DNA from: Roseivivax sp. THAF197b
GTDB lineage: Bacteria; Pseudomonadota; Alphaproteobacteria; Rhodobacterales; Rhodobacteraceae
Assembly (NCBI RefSeq): GCF_009363255.1
Contig: NZ_CP045318.1
Location: forward strand, 1,030,001-1,094,000
Length of the DNA stretch: 64,000 nt
Direction: 5' to 3'
How positions within the stretch are numbered: the first letter of the stretch is position 1; every line of letters begins with the position of its first letter. A program made the position numbers and the translations under genes. Positions 1-7,726 of the stretch are shown piece by piece. The notes under the pieces were generated by a model. It did not search any database and was not told where the DNA came from. It saw only the letters and a program-made list of their open reading frames with translations.

Positions 1-173
1 CCCATGCAGGCCATCAGCTCGGACTTGAGCGGGCTGTCATCCATCTTCGCGATGAGATGGAAGGGACGCACGCCGTAGCTCATGCCCGCGGAGTAATCCT
101 CGGAATGTTCTTCTGCAACGACCGGAAAGGCCAGCGCGGTCAGCGCTGTACCCATGAGAAATGCACGTGTCAT
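1..173 (-). CDS. Probable glycerophosphodiester phosphodiesterase, N-terminal part (cut by window edge)
   Basis: Only the first 57 codons are present; the gene continues past the left edge. It starts with ATG at 171-173 and has a secretion signal (MTRAFLMGTALTALAFPVVA) followed by an acidic stretch and the segment YGVRPFHLIAKMDDSPLK. The pattern 'G-x-RPF-x-L-x-x-K/Q-M-x-D/E-x-PLK' resembles the start of mature periplasmic glycerophosphodiester phosphodiesterases of Rhodobacteraceae, which hydrolyse glycerophosphodiesters to glycerol-3-phosphate. The catalytic HRG segment lies outside the window, so the name rests on a short resemblance recalled from the family. It follows sufT on the same strand after a 158-base gap. 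Confidence 0.55.
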   Translation of the reverse strand, partial: MTRAFLMGTALTALAFPVVAEEHSEDYSAGMSYGVRPFHLIAKMDDSPLKSELMACM

Positions 174-331
174 GAAAGACCTCGTATGGTGACTTTGAGG
201 CCTCAGATATACACGGCTTTACGACAAATTCGTAATGTATCTGTTACGGTTAGATGACAGATGCGGCGATCTCCGGGGGCTGGCGGCGAAAGCGCGCGCA
301 ACCACGAACCGGGAATCGGCTGGGTTCCGCC

Positions 332-694
332 TTACATGAACCCCAGCTCGAGCCGCGCCTCGTCGGACATCATGTCCATGCCCCAGGGCGGATCCCAGGT
401 AATCTCCACGTCGACCTGCTTGACGCCCTCCACGGGCTCCACCGCATCGGCGAGCCATCCGGGCATTTCACCTGCCACCGGACAGCCGGGAGCGGTCAGC
501 GTCATGATGATGCGCACCTCGTTCTCCGAGGAGATGTCGATCGTGTAGACCAGCCCCAGATCGTAGATGTTCACGGGGATTTCGGGGTCATAGACACCGC
601 GGCACGCCTCCACGATCCGGTCGTAGAGCGGGTGTTCCGTGCTCGACGGCTGTATCAGCGGTGCGCCTTCGAGTTGCGGGCTCTGATCGTTCAT
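332..694 (-). CDS. sufT: SufT / MIP18-family (DUF59) iron-sulfur assembly protein
   Basis: 120 residues. Nearly the whole chain is one DUF59/MIP18 domain: YDPEIPVNIYDLGLVY at 35-50, then LTAPGCP at 66-72 with the conserved Cys71, and WDPPW at 100-104. Members help mature or transfer Fe-S clusters in the cytosol as part of, or beside, the SUF system; paralogues include PaaD. No other suf gene is next to it here. A NifU-like scaffold sits 30 kb away. The ATG at 692-694 is the first in frame, and the gene is divergent from the CIA30 gene. The domain call is firm, the exact role (SufT rather than another MIP18 paralogue) less so. Confidence 0.88.
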   Translation of the reverse strand: MNDQSPQLEGAPLIQPSSTEHPLYDRIVEACRGVYDPEIPVNIYDLGLVYTIDISSENEVRIIMTLTAPGCPVAGEMPGWLADAVEPVEGVKQVDVEITWDPPWGMDMMSDEARLELGFM

Positions 695-841
695 GCAGCG
701 TCCCTTCGCATCAATTCCGACAATTGATATAAGGAATGGCCGGCCGCGGGTAAAGGGCAGCGCCGCATGCTGGCAGTGCCGTTATGTCGCGCTAACTCTT
801 GTGATATGAAACAGCGCACCGCCGCACATCGCTCCGCCACC

Positions 842-1408
842 ATGCACCGACGCACTGCCCTGGCGACGCTTTCCTCCGCCATTCTTTGCGCGGGGTTCGC
901 GCCGCGTGCCGCCTTCGCCGCAGGTCCCCTGATGCATGACACGTTCGACAACCGGCCAGAGACGCGCTGGCGCTTTTTCACCGACGGCGTGATGGGCGGT
1001 GTGTCCACCGGGCAGGTCGCGTTTCTGAACGAGGGCGGGCAAAGCATCGCGCGCCTCACGGGGGAGGTGTCGACGGCAAACAATGGCGGCTTCATCCAGA
1101 TGCGGCGCGCGCTGTCGGACGTGCCTGCAGATGCGCAGGGCATTCGCCTGATCGTACGGGGCAATGATGCGCGCTATTACGTGCATCTTCGGACCGAGGT
1201 GATGTATCTGCCCTGGCAGCATTACCGCGCGGGGTTCGTGGCCCGCGATAGCTGGGGCGAGGTGCGGCTGCCCTTTGCCGAGTTCAACGCGCAAGGCGCC
1301 CCGCTGAGCAGGACGCCCGCACCCGAGACCCTGACGGCATTGGGCATCGTGGCTTACGGCGCGGATTATACCGCAAGCCTCGATATCCGCGAGGTCGCCC
1401 TCTACTGA
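842..1408 (+). CDS. Secreted CIA30-family protein
   Basis: 188 residues from the chosen ATG. The N-terminus MHRRTALATLSSAILCAG with a cut after AFA looks like a signal peptide, possibly Tat type because of the paired arginines. The rest fits the CIA30 (NADH:ubiquinone oxidoreductase intermediate-associated protein 30) domain: 'WRFFTDGVMGGVSTG', then 'FIQMRRALSDV', ending in a beta-rich segment. In eukaryotes CIA30 assists complex I assembly, but bacterial exported forms have no proven role. An upstream in-frame ATG at 806 would add 12 residues before the signal, and neither start has a clear ribosome site. Divergent from sufT. Confidence 0.75.
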   Translation: MHRRTALATLSSAILCAGFAPRAAFAAGPLMHDTFDNRPETRWRFFTDGVMGGVSTGQVAFLNEGGQSIARLTGEVSTANNGGFIQMRRALSDVPADAQGIRLIVRGNDARYYVHLRTEVMYLPWQHYRAGFVARDSWGEVRLPFAEFNAQGAPLSRTPAPETLTALGIVAYGADYTASLDIREVALY

Positions 1409-1466
1409 GACGAATTGCCTCTGGGCGCCGACTGGACGCGGGCGGGCCGGGCCATATCTGCCGCGC

Positions 1467-2288
1467 ATGACAGACACACCGCGCCCGCCGGAGCATCCCG
1501 TTGCCCGGCTCATCAAACTGGTTCTCGGCAATTTCGACGCACCTCCGGGGGCTGCGCGGATCGCGGCGGCCATCGCTTACGGGCTCTTGTGCCACCTGAT
1601 CTTCGCGGCCGCGGTGATCTGGATGTTCTGGACGCTCTATAACGGGATGAGCACCGGCCTCGGCACCGTGCTCTGGCCCTGGGCCGCGCTGACGAATTTC
1701 CTGCTTCTGGCGCAATTTCCGGTGCTGCATTCGCTGTTGCTGAACGGACGGCTGGCCAAGCTGCCTGCGCGGGTCTTTCCCGAACCCTATGGATCGGTTC
1801 TGGCCTCGACCTCCTACACGATCTTCGCCTCGCTGCAGCTCCTGGCGCTGTTCGTGTTGTGGACGCCCTCGGGCATCGTCTGGTGGCAGGCCGAGGGCTG
1901 GGCGCTGGTGGCGATGACCGCGTTGAACCTTGCGGCCTGGGGCTTTCTGATGAAGTCGAACCTCGACGCGGGCGCGGAGCTGCAATCGGGCGCGCTGGGC
2001 TGGATGTCGCTTCTGCAGAAGGTCCGTCCGCGCTACCCGGACATGCCGACCCATGGCATTTTCCGCTATATCCGCCAGCCCATCTATCTGGGCTTTTCCC
2101 TGACGCTCTGGACGGTGCCGACCTGGACGCCGGATCAGCTGGTGCTGGCGCTGGGCCTCACGGCCTATTGCCTGATCGCACCGCGCAAGCTGAAGGAGCG
2201 CCGCTACGCCAAGCGCCACGGCGCGCGCTTCACCCGCTACCAGGAGGACACCGGCTACATGTTCCCGAAACGAGGCTCCAATGGCTGA
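1467..2288 (+). CDS. Integral membrane methyltransferase-like protein (isoprenylcysteine methyltransferase / NnrU-like fold)
   Basis: 273 residues with about five membrane spans (roughly 33-57, 70-92, 112-133, 145-162, 203-240). The diagnostic stretch is HGIFRYIRQPIYLGF at 196-210, followed by a basic tail (KLKERRYAKRHG) and YQEDTGYMFPK. That 'R-H/Q-P-x-Y-x-G' pattern marks the isoprenylcysteine carboxyl methyltransferase / phospholipid methyltransferase superfamily. The substrate is unknown. Its last eight bases overlap the start of the next gene (a UbiG-like methyltransferase), so the two are probably translated together. Confidence 0.72.
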   Translation: MTDTPRPPEHPVARLIKLVLGNFDAPPGAARIAAAIAYGLLCHLIFAAAVIWMFWTLYNGMSTGLGTVLWPWAALTNFLLLAQFPVLHSLLLNGRLAKLPARVFPEPYGSVLASTSYTIFASLQLLALFVLWTPSGIVWWQAEGWALVAMTALNLAAWGFLMKSNLDAGAELQSGALGWMSLLQKVRPRYPDMPTHGIFRYIRQPIYLGFSLTLWTVPTWTPDQLVLALGLTAYCLIAPRKLKERRYAKRHGARFTRYQEDTGYMFPKRGSNG

Positions 2289-2991
2289 GACGACCCGCAA
2301 CAACCTTGCCATCTACGACGATGTCGCCGCCCAATGGTGGTCGGACGAGATCCGCTGGGTCCGGACGTTGAAGAACCTCGTGCCGGGGCGGCTCAAGTAT
2401 TTCGACCGGTATATCGACTGGTCGGGCAAGACCGTCCTCGATCTGGGCTGCGCGGGCGGCTTCATGGCGGAGGCGCTGGCCAAGCGCGGCGCCGAGGTCA
2501 CGGGCATCGATCCCGCGCGGGAGGCCATCAATGCGGCGAAAGCCCATGCGGAGGGCGAGGGCCTCTCCATCCGCTATGACGTCGGCGTGGGCGAGGCGTT
2601 GCCATATGGCGATGACAGCTTCGACGCAGTCGTTTGCGTGGATGTGCTGGAGCATGTCGCCGATCTGCAGAAGACGCTGGACGAGGTGGCGCGCGTGCTG
2701 CGGCCGGGCGGTCTGTTTCTCTACGACACGATCAACCGGAACGCGGTGGCGCGGCTGATGGCCATCACCATGGCAGAAGACGTGGTGCGCATCCTGCCCA
2801 AGGGCACGCACGATCCCGAGATGTTCATCACCCCCGCCGAACTGCGCGCGGAGATGGAGACGGCCGGGCTGTCGGATCGGCACATGACCGGGCTCGGGCC
2901 GCGCGGGATGACCCGGCGGGGCGATTTGACCTTCGGGCCACTGCCCCTGAAGACAGTGCAATATATGGGGATCGCGGAGAAACCGGCATGA
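2281..2991 (+). CDS. UbiG-like SAM-dependent methyltransferase
   Basis: 236 residues, class I Rossmann methyltransferase. Motif I is VLDLGCAGGFMA at 52-63 and the acidic residue after strand 2 is in VTGIDPA; 'CVDVLEHVADL' and 'VLRPGGLFLYDTINR' follow. The opening 'YDDVAAQWW' and the late 'THDPEMFITPAEL' resemble UbiG, the O-methyltransferase that acts twice in ubiquinone synthesis. The sequence may be UbiG or a close paralogue; the genome may hold another copy outside this window. The ATG overlaps the previous stop by eight bases and the gene's own stop overlaps the next start (ATGA). Confidence 0.75.
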   Translation: MAETTRNNLAIYDDVAAQWWSDEIRWVRTLKNLVPGRLKYFDRYIDWSGKTVLDLGCAGGFMAEALAKRGAEVTGIDPAREAINAAKAHAEGEGLSIRYDVGVGEALPYGDDSFDAVVCVDVLEHVADLQKTLDEVARVLRPGGLFLYDTINRNAVARLMAITMAEDVVRILPKGTHDPEMFITPAELRAEMETAGLSDRHMTGLGPRGMTRRGDLTFGPLPLKTVQYMGIAEKPA

Positions 2992-3377
2992 CCACACTGG
3001 CCCTTTTGACCACGGCGCTTCTTTTCGGCGGGGCGGTCCTGTTTTCCTTCGGATTTGCGGTCTTCCTGTTGAAGAACACCGAAGAGAAGGAGGCGCGGCG
3101 CCTCTTGCGGGCCGCGTTCCCGCATTTCTACACGCTTGTCATTGCGTTATCGGCGCTCGCAGCGGCGCTCGCTCTGCCCTCCGACACTTTGTCGGCGGGC
3201 ATCCTCGCCGCGATTGCGCTGAGCACCATCCCGGCGCGCCAGGTGCTGATGCCCGCGATCAATGCGGCGACGGATGCGGGCGACAAGGCGCGCTTCGGCA
3301 GGCTGCACGGTGTCTCTGTCGTGCTGGGCCTCGTGCATATCGCGGGCATGGCTTACGTGCTGACGCGCTTCGTCTAG
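2988..3377 (+). CDS. DUF4149-type small membrane protein
   Basis: 129 residues with four predicted membrane spans (about 5-27, 46-65, 69-85, 105-126). The pattern 'LLFGGAVLFSFGFAVFLL' near the start and 'ALSTIPARQVLMPAINAATDAG' in the middle fits DUF4149-like proteins, which have no assigned function. It begins inside the stop codon of the UbiG-like gene (ATGA), so the three genes from 1467 onward form one operon. A perfect hairpin eight bases downstream closes the operon. Confidence 0.7.
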   Translation: MTTLALLTTALLFGGAVLFSFGFAVFLLKNTEEKEARRLLRAAFPHFYTLVIALSALAAALALPSDTLSAGILAAIALSTIPARQVLMPAINAATDAGDKARFGRLHGVSVVLGLVHIAGMAYVLTRFV

Positions 3378-3384
3378 GCAATGC

Positions 3385-3410
3385 GTGGGGTGGGTTGTCA
3401 CCCACCCCAC
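3385..3410. terminator. Perfect 11-bp hairpin between converging genes
   Basis: GTGGGGTGGGT at 3385-3395 pairs fully with ACCCACCCCAC at 3400-3410 across a four-base loop. It lies between the DUF4149 stop (3377) and the RimBK stop (3451) of the opposite strand, so it probably stops transcription from both sides. There is no T-run on either side. Confidence 0.6.
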
Positions 3411-3420
3411 AAGAGGTTCC

Positions 3421-3455
3421 CCTCAGCCCTCAGCCCTCAGCCCTCAGCCCTCAGC
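3421..3455. repeat. Five tandem copies of a 7-bp unit
   Basis: CCTCAGC is repeated five times without error. The last copy contains the TGA stop codon of the RimBK gene on the minus strand (3451-3453). Every copy carries the same TGA, so gain or loss of units would leave the protein unchanged. Confidence 0.95.
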
Positions 3456-4860
3456 CCAGAAGCTTGCGCTTGCGCACCGGCGCCGGGCGCACGCGCTCCT
3501 CGATGTGATCGTAAAGCAGCCCCGCGATGTTCTTCTTCGTGGCGCCTTCGATCCCTTCGAGCCCGGGCGAGGAATTGACCTCGAGCACTTTCGGCCCCGC
3601 CTCCGAGCGCAGGAGATCCACGCCTGCGAGGTTCAACCGGAAGGCCTTGGCTGCGCGCACGGCGGAGTCCCGCTCCTCCTTCGAGATGCGCACCACCTGC
3701 GCCGAGCCGCCGCGATGCAGGTTCGAGCGGAAATCGCCCTCGGCGCCCGTGCGCTTCATCGCGGCCACGACGCGGCCGCCCACGACGAGGCAGCGGATAT
3801 CCTCGCCCGCCGCTTCCTTGACGAAATCCTGCACGAGGAAATTGGCGCGCAGACCCCGGAAGGCGTCAATCACCGAGGAGGCGGCTTTCTTCGTTTCGGC
3901 CAGAACGACGCCTTTGCCTTGCGTGGATTCGAGCAGCTTCACGATCAGGGGCGCCGTGCCCACGAGCCGCATCAGGCTGTCGGTATCCTTGGGGGAGGCC
4001 GCGAAGGCCGTGTTGGGCATGCCGATCTTGTGGCGCGCCATGAGCTGATGAGCGTAGAGCTTGTCGCGCGAGGCGGTGATGCCTTCGGAGCCGTTCACGC
4101 AGAAGGTGCCGATCGTCTCGAACTGGCGGATCACGGCGGTGCCATAGGCGGTAACGGACGCCCCGATCCGCGGGATCACCGCATCATAGCGCGGCAGGCG
4201 CTTGCCGTCGTAATGCACCTCGGGGGCCATCGCGTTGATCGCCATGTAGCAGCGGGTGGTGTCAATCACCTCGACCGTATGGCCGCGGGATTCGCCCTCC
4301 TCGACGAGGCGGCGAGTGGAATAGTTGTTCTCCCGGCTCATCACCGCGATGCGCAGCGCGCGCTTCGGCGCGGCGCTGCGCACCCGTGTCGAGGCGTAGA
4401 TGTCGTAGCTGAGCTGCGGTTGCAGGAAGCGGTCGGTGGCGACAATGGCGATGTGATCTTTCAGCGCCTCGCGGCCCAGAAGCATCCGGCTCGCCATGCC
4501 CGCCCGGTTGGTCAGGGTGACCTCGATGGGCCAGGCTTCGCCGCCCACGTTGAGCGTGGTGCCGATTACGTAGCGGCTCTCCCCTTCGCCATTCGAGGAG
4601 GTCACCACGCGGCGGTCGATGATCTCGGCCGAGCAGGGGATCACGAGGTCCTGGCGTTCTGGCACGGGATGCACGGTGAAGCGCACCTTGGGTGTCGCGG
4701 CCGGGCCGAAGGTCTCGATGTCGGAGGCGTGCAGCGCAGAGGTCCGCGCGCCGGTATCGACCTTGGCGCGCAGCGCGGGCAGGCCAAGATCGGGCAGCGA
4801 CACCCATTCCTCCCATCCAAAGCGGATCAGGTCGGTGGCGGGATCGGTCTCGTCGGTCAT
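3451..4860 (-). CDS. rimK: RimB-RimK fusion: retropepsin-like domain plus ATP-grasp glutamate ligase
   Basis: 469 residues. Residues about 12-150 form a RimB/PF05618-like retropepsin fold with the active-site motif [10 protein letters not shown] at 34-43. Residues about 166-455 are a RimK ATP-grasp ligase: '[12 protein letters not shown]' (167-178), the nucleotide loop TQGKGVVL (313-320), '[17 protein letters not shown]' (354-370) and [12 protein letters not shown] (425-436). RimK adds glutamates to the C-terminus of ribosomal protein S6 and, in Pseudomonas, works with the separate protease-like RimB. Here both are one polypeptide, which supports a shared substrate. RimK alone is about 300 residues, so the length matches the fusion. 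The gene is divergent from tgt. Confidence 0.88.
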   Translation of the reverse strand: MTDETDPATDLIRFGWEEWVSLPDLGLPALRAKVDTGARTSALHASDIETFGPAATPKVRFTVHPVPERQDLVIPCSAEIIDRRVVTSSNGEGESRYVIGTTLNVGGEAWPIEVTLTNRAGMASRMLLGREALKDHIAIVATDRFLQPQLSYDIYASTRVRSAAPKRALRIAVMSRENNYSTRRLVEEGESRGHTVEVIDTTRCYMAINAMAPEVHYDGKRLPRYDAVIPRIGASVTAYGTAVIRQFETIGTFCVNGSEGITASRDKLYAHQLMARHKIGMPNTAFAASPKDTDSLMRLVGTAPLIVKLLESTQGKGVVLAETKKAASSVIDAFRGLRANFLVQDFVKEAAGEDIRCLVVGGRVVAAMKRTGAEGDFRSNLHRGGSAQVVRISKEERDSAVRAAKAFRLNLAGVDLLRSEAGPKVLEVNSSPGLEGIEGATKKNIAGLLYDHIEERVRPAPVRKRKLLG

Positions 4861-4965
4861 CGAAGGGAGTCCTCAATTCGGATTTGAGGGCAGACCTATC
4901 AGCCGGTGCGGGGTCGGGCCAGTGTGCATCGGGCAGGGCCGACATTGCAGGTGTGGCTGCGGGAT

Positions 4966-5051
4966 CGGATCGGCGCGGGCCTTGAGCCCACGCCGATCCG
5001 CTGGAGGCGCTGCCTCCAGACCTCCGGAGGTATTTCTGGTCCGAACGTGAC
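4966..5051 (+). repeat. Dispersed two-hairpin element, copy A
   Basis: One of four copies in this window. Reading 5' to 3': hairpin I (CGGATCGGC arms, 4966-5000), hairpin II (CTGGAGGC / GCCTCCAG, 5001-5019), palindrome CCTCCGGAGG (5021-5030), then the invariant tail TATTTCTGGTCCG...CGTGAC. The other copies each lie just after the stop of a gene reading in the same direction. This one does not: it sits between the divergent starts of rimBK and tgt. Confidence 0.88.
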
Positions 5052-5139
5052 AGGGGCGCGCGCCCGGGACGCTGATGTGGGCCGCGGGGGAGGCAAGAGG
5101 CCTTGCGGGCAGGCCGCATTCCGGGGCAATGAGCGGGCC

Positions 5140-6267
5140 ATGACACGCTTTTCCTTCACACTCGACGCCCGTTCGGGGCGCGCCCGCAAAGGCCGGATCG
5201 AGACGCCGCGCGGCACGATCCGGACCCCTGCCTTCATGCCCGTGGGCACCGCCGCCACGGTCAAGGCGATGATGCCCGAAAGCGTCGCGGCCACCGGCGC
5301 CGACATCCTTCTGGGCAATACCTATCACCTGATGCTGCGCCCCACTGCCGAGCGCATCGACAGGCTGGGCGGGCTGCACCGCTTCATGAACTGGGACAAG
5401 CCCATCCTGACCGACTCGGGCGGGTTTCAGGTGATGAGCCTCGCCGATCTGCGCAAGCTGACCGAGAAGGGCGTGACCTTCAAAAGCCATATCGACGGCT
5501 CGAAGCACGAGTTGACGCCCGAGCGGTCGATGGAGATCCAACGGCTTCTGGGTTCCGATATCGTGATGGCCTTCGACGAATGCCCGGCCCTGCCTGCCAG
5601 CCGCGACCGCATCGCGGAAAGCATGCAGCTTTCCATGCGCTGGGCGGCCCGGTCGCGCGAGGCGTTCGGGGATCGGCCCGGTCACGCCCTCTTCGGGATC
5701 ATGCAAGGCGGGTTGGAGCAGGACCTGCGGGAGGAATCGGCGCGCGCGCTCACCGATATCGGGTTCGAGGGCTATGCGATCGGCGGGCTTGCGGTGGGCG
5801 AGGGGCAGGAGGCCATGTTCGGCTGTCTCGACTACGCGCCGGGCTTTCTGCCGGAAGACCGTCCACGCTACCTGATGGGGGTGGGCAAGCCCGACGACAT
5901 CGTGGGCGCCGTCAAGCGCGGCGTCGACATGATGGATTGCGTGCTGCCCTCGCGGTCGGGCCGTACGGGACAGGCCTGGACGCGGCGCGGTCAGGTCAAT
6001 CTCAAGAATGCGCGCCACATGGATGACCCGCGTCCGCTCGATGAAGAATGCACCTGCCCGACCTGCAGCCACTACAGCCGTGCCTACCTGCACCATGTCC
6101 ACCGCGCGGGCGAGATGATCGCGGGCATGCTGCTGACCTGGCACAACCTGCACTATTACCAAGAATTGATGCAGGGCCTGCGCGACGCCATCGAGGCGGA
6201 TCGCTTCGACGCGTTCGAGGCTGCATTCCATGCCAAGCGCGCCGAAGGGGATATTCCGCCGCTTTAA
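5140..6267 (+). CDS. tgt: Queuine / preQ1 tRNA-guanine transglycosylase
   Basis: 375 residues, the usual family length. The enzyme swaps guanine-34 for preQ1 in tRNAs reading NAY codons, a step in queuosine synthesis. Visible hallmarks are [10 protein letters not shown] (91-100) with the conserved aspartate, [16 protein letters not shown], the catalytic-aspartate segment [15 protein letters not shown], and the zinc site CTCPTC followed by 'HHVHRAGEM' and 'LTWHNLHYY'. The reading frame stays open far upstream, but the first 78 codons there are repeat-element sequence, so I start at MTRFSF. GluQ and other tRNA-modification enzymes are encoded elsewhere in this window. Confidence 0.97.
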   Translation: MTRFSFTLDARSGRARKGRIETPRGTIRTPAFMPVGTAATVKAMMPESVAATGADILLGNTYHLMLRPTAERIDRLGGLHRFMNWDKPILTDSGGFQVMSLADLRKLTEKGVTFKSHIDGSKHELTPERSMEIQRLLGSDIVMAFDECPALPASRDRIAESMQLSMRWAARSREAFGDRPGHALFGIMQGGLEQDLREESARALTDIGFEGYAIGGLAVGEGQEAMFGCLDYAPGFLPEDRPRYLMGVGKPDDIVGAVKRGVDMMDCVLPSRSGRTGQAWTRRGQVNLKNARHMDDPRPLDEECTCPTCSHYSRAYLHHVHRAGEMIAGMLLTWHNLHYYQELMQGLRDAIEADRFDAFEAAFHAKRAEGDIPPL

Positions 6268-6484
6268 GGTCATCCCGCCGGGGCGCGTGGCGCGGGGACG
6301 AGGCGCCCACAGTCAGACATAGACCGACATCATTGCCGGGCGCGAGAACACCGCGTCGCAGCTGCCGGGATCTTGCCGGAGCCCGGTTTCTTAATGCGCG
6401 GGTTCCTGCCGTTTTCGGCCAGATCGGCGCTGATATCTGATAACGATCAAACGAAATCGCTTTTCATGCGTTATCCATCGTACC

Positions 6485-6502
6485 GCTTGAGGAAATTCAA
6501 GC
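6485..6502 (+). other. Small leader hairpin before the lipoprotein gene
   Basis: GCTTGA and TCAAGC pair across six bases, ending six bases before the AGAAGGAA ribosome site of the gene at 6522. It may stabilise the transcript leader; there is no proof of regulation. Confidence 0.35.
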
Positions 6503-6521
6503 CGACAGAAGGAACGTCGTT

Positions 6522-6815
6522 ATGAAGAAATCAGCAATCGCAGCGCTGGCCCTTGGAAGTGCAGTCCTCGCAGGCTGCGGGAACATGTCGTCGGATCAGC
6601 GCTATGCCACGGGCGCGCTGATCGGTGGCGCCGCCGGACTGGCCGCTGCCGATGCCAACAAGGAAAACAACACCGGCCGCGCAGTGGCCACTCTGGCAGG
6701 CGCCGCGGCGGGTGGGGCGATTGCCTCCAACACCGGTCCGCGTCAGCAAAACACCAGCACCGTGCGCTGCGCCTATCCCAACGGTCAGCCCGCGCCGTGC
6801 CCGCCGGGCTATTGA
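6522..6815 (+). CDS. Small glycine-zipper lipoprotein
   Basis: 97 residues. The signal peptide ends in a clear lipobox, LAGC (17-20), so it should be a lipid-anchored envelope protein. After that come two small-residue-rich stretches, ALIGGAAGLAAADAN and LAGAAAGGAIASNTG, typical of glycine-zipper 2TM-like lipoproteins, and a Pro/Cys-rich tail (YPNGQPAPCPPGY). Family members sit in or beside the outer membrane, often without known function. A good ribosome site (AGAAGGAA) precedes the ATG, and a strong terminator follows, so it is probably a single-gene transcript. Confidence 0.75.
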   Translation: MKKSAIAALALGSAVLAGCGNMSSDQRYATGALIGGAAGLAAADANKENNTGRAVATLAGAAAGGAIASNTGPRQQNTSTVRCAYPNGQPAPCPPGY

Positions 6816-6838
6816 TCGGGGCATAGGTTTCTCATCGA

Positions 6839-6870
6839 AGGGCGCCGCGCGGATCGTGGCGCCCTTTTTT
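6839..6870 (+). terminator. Rho-independent terminator after the lipoprotein gene
   Basis: GGGCGCC (6840-6846) pairs with GGCGCCC (6858-6864) and is followed by six T bases. Confidence 0.9.
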
Positions 6871-7040
6871 CATGTCGCGACCTATGGCGCGCGTCTTGTT
6901 TGTGACCTGAGGCGCGCGCCGCGACGCTTGGGCATAATGTCACGGGCCATTGCCGGGGGCGACAAGATGGCTGCCTTTCTCCGAGAAACGCCTTACAAGC
7001 TCCTCCAAAGCCGAGTGCGAAGCGGTGACAGGGGGATGAC

Positions 7041-7478
7041 ATGCTCGATAATCTGAAAACGGCCCTGGGGGATATCGAAGAGGCGCGCGCCGCCGGGATC
7101 ACGCTCGATGCCCGCACGGCGATGCTGATGTCCTGTTCGCAGGATTGCGTGAAGCTGCTGAACCTCGATGGCACTATCCGCTACATGAGCCGCAATGGCC
7201 GATGCGCCATGGAAATCGACGACCTGACCGCGCTTCTTGGGCGGAAATGGTCGTCGCTCTGGCCAGATGAGACGCGGGAAATGCTGGACCGTGCCGTGGC
7301 AGAGGCCGGAGCGGGGCATCTGGCCCGTTTCGTGGCGGAATGCCCGACCGCCAAGGGCCGGGTGGCCTGCTGGGATGTGACCGTGGCAGGCGTGCCCGAC
7401 GCATCCGGCGATATTCAGGAACTGATTTCCGTCTCGGTGCTGACCGAACGTCCGGTCAGCCCGCTCGTCATTTCCTGA
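7041..7478 (+). CDS. Stand-alone PAS-domain protein
   Basis: 145 residues. Residues about 25-135 read as a single PAS domain: 'SCSQDCVKLLNLDGTIRYMSRNG' is the usual PAS opening and 'CWDVTVAGVPDASGDIQELISVS' its closing strands. There is no kinase, GGDEF, HTH or membrane part, so it would need a partner for output. The start ATG follows a G-rich ribosome site. No neighbouring signalling gene gives a hint; lon lies downstream under its own promoter. Ligand and role are unknown. Confidence 0.65.
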   Translation: MLDNLKTALGDIEEARAAGITLDARTAMLMSCSQDCVKLLNLDGTIRYMSRNGRCAMEIDDLTALLGRKWSSLWPDETREMLDRAVAEAGAGHLARFVAECPTAKGRVACWDVTVAGVPDASGDIQELISVSVLTERPVSPLVIS

Positions 7479-7621
7479 TCTCATCGTGAACTGATCGCAT
7501 TCCGCGAGGCGCTGTCCGCACGGCATCCGATTTTCACGGCGATGCTCGATCCGACGCCTACCACGTCTTGCGCCCGGCAGGCGGCTTGGTCATTCTGCGT
7601 CAAACCTGCGGTGGATCAGCG

Positions 7622-7648
7622 CTTGAATTGGGCCGCCCATCGCCCCAC
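7622..7648 (+). promoter_or_regulatory. Heat-shock (RpoH/sigma-32-type) promoter of lon
   Basis: CTTGAA at 7622-7627, then 15 bases, then CCCCAC at 7643-7648. The sigma-32 consensus is CTTGAAA, 11-16 bases, CCCCAT. The start codon of lon lies about 80 bases downstream, and lon is a standard heat-shock gene. Confidence 0.75.
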
Positions 7649-7726
7649 CTACATAGTCCAGACGGGGACGGATGGGGCTGCCGCATCGCGGGGCCCTGAT
7701 CGCTCTGCCAGCTACAAGGAACAAGC

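Noticed and set aside
3421..3455. Tandem repeat considered as CRISPR
   Set aside because: Seven-base units without spacers; no cas gene anywhere in the window.
4906..5139. 78-codon extension ahead of Tgt
   Set aside because: It is translated repeat-element sequence; family alignment begins at MTRFSF at 5140.
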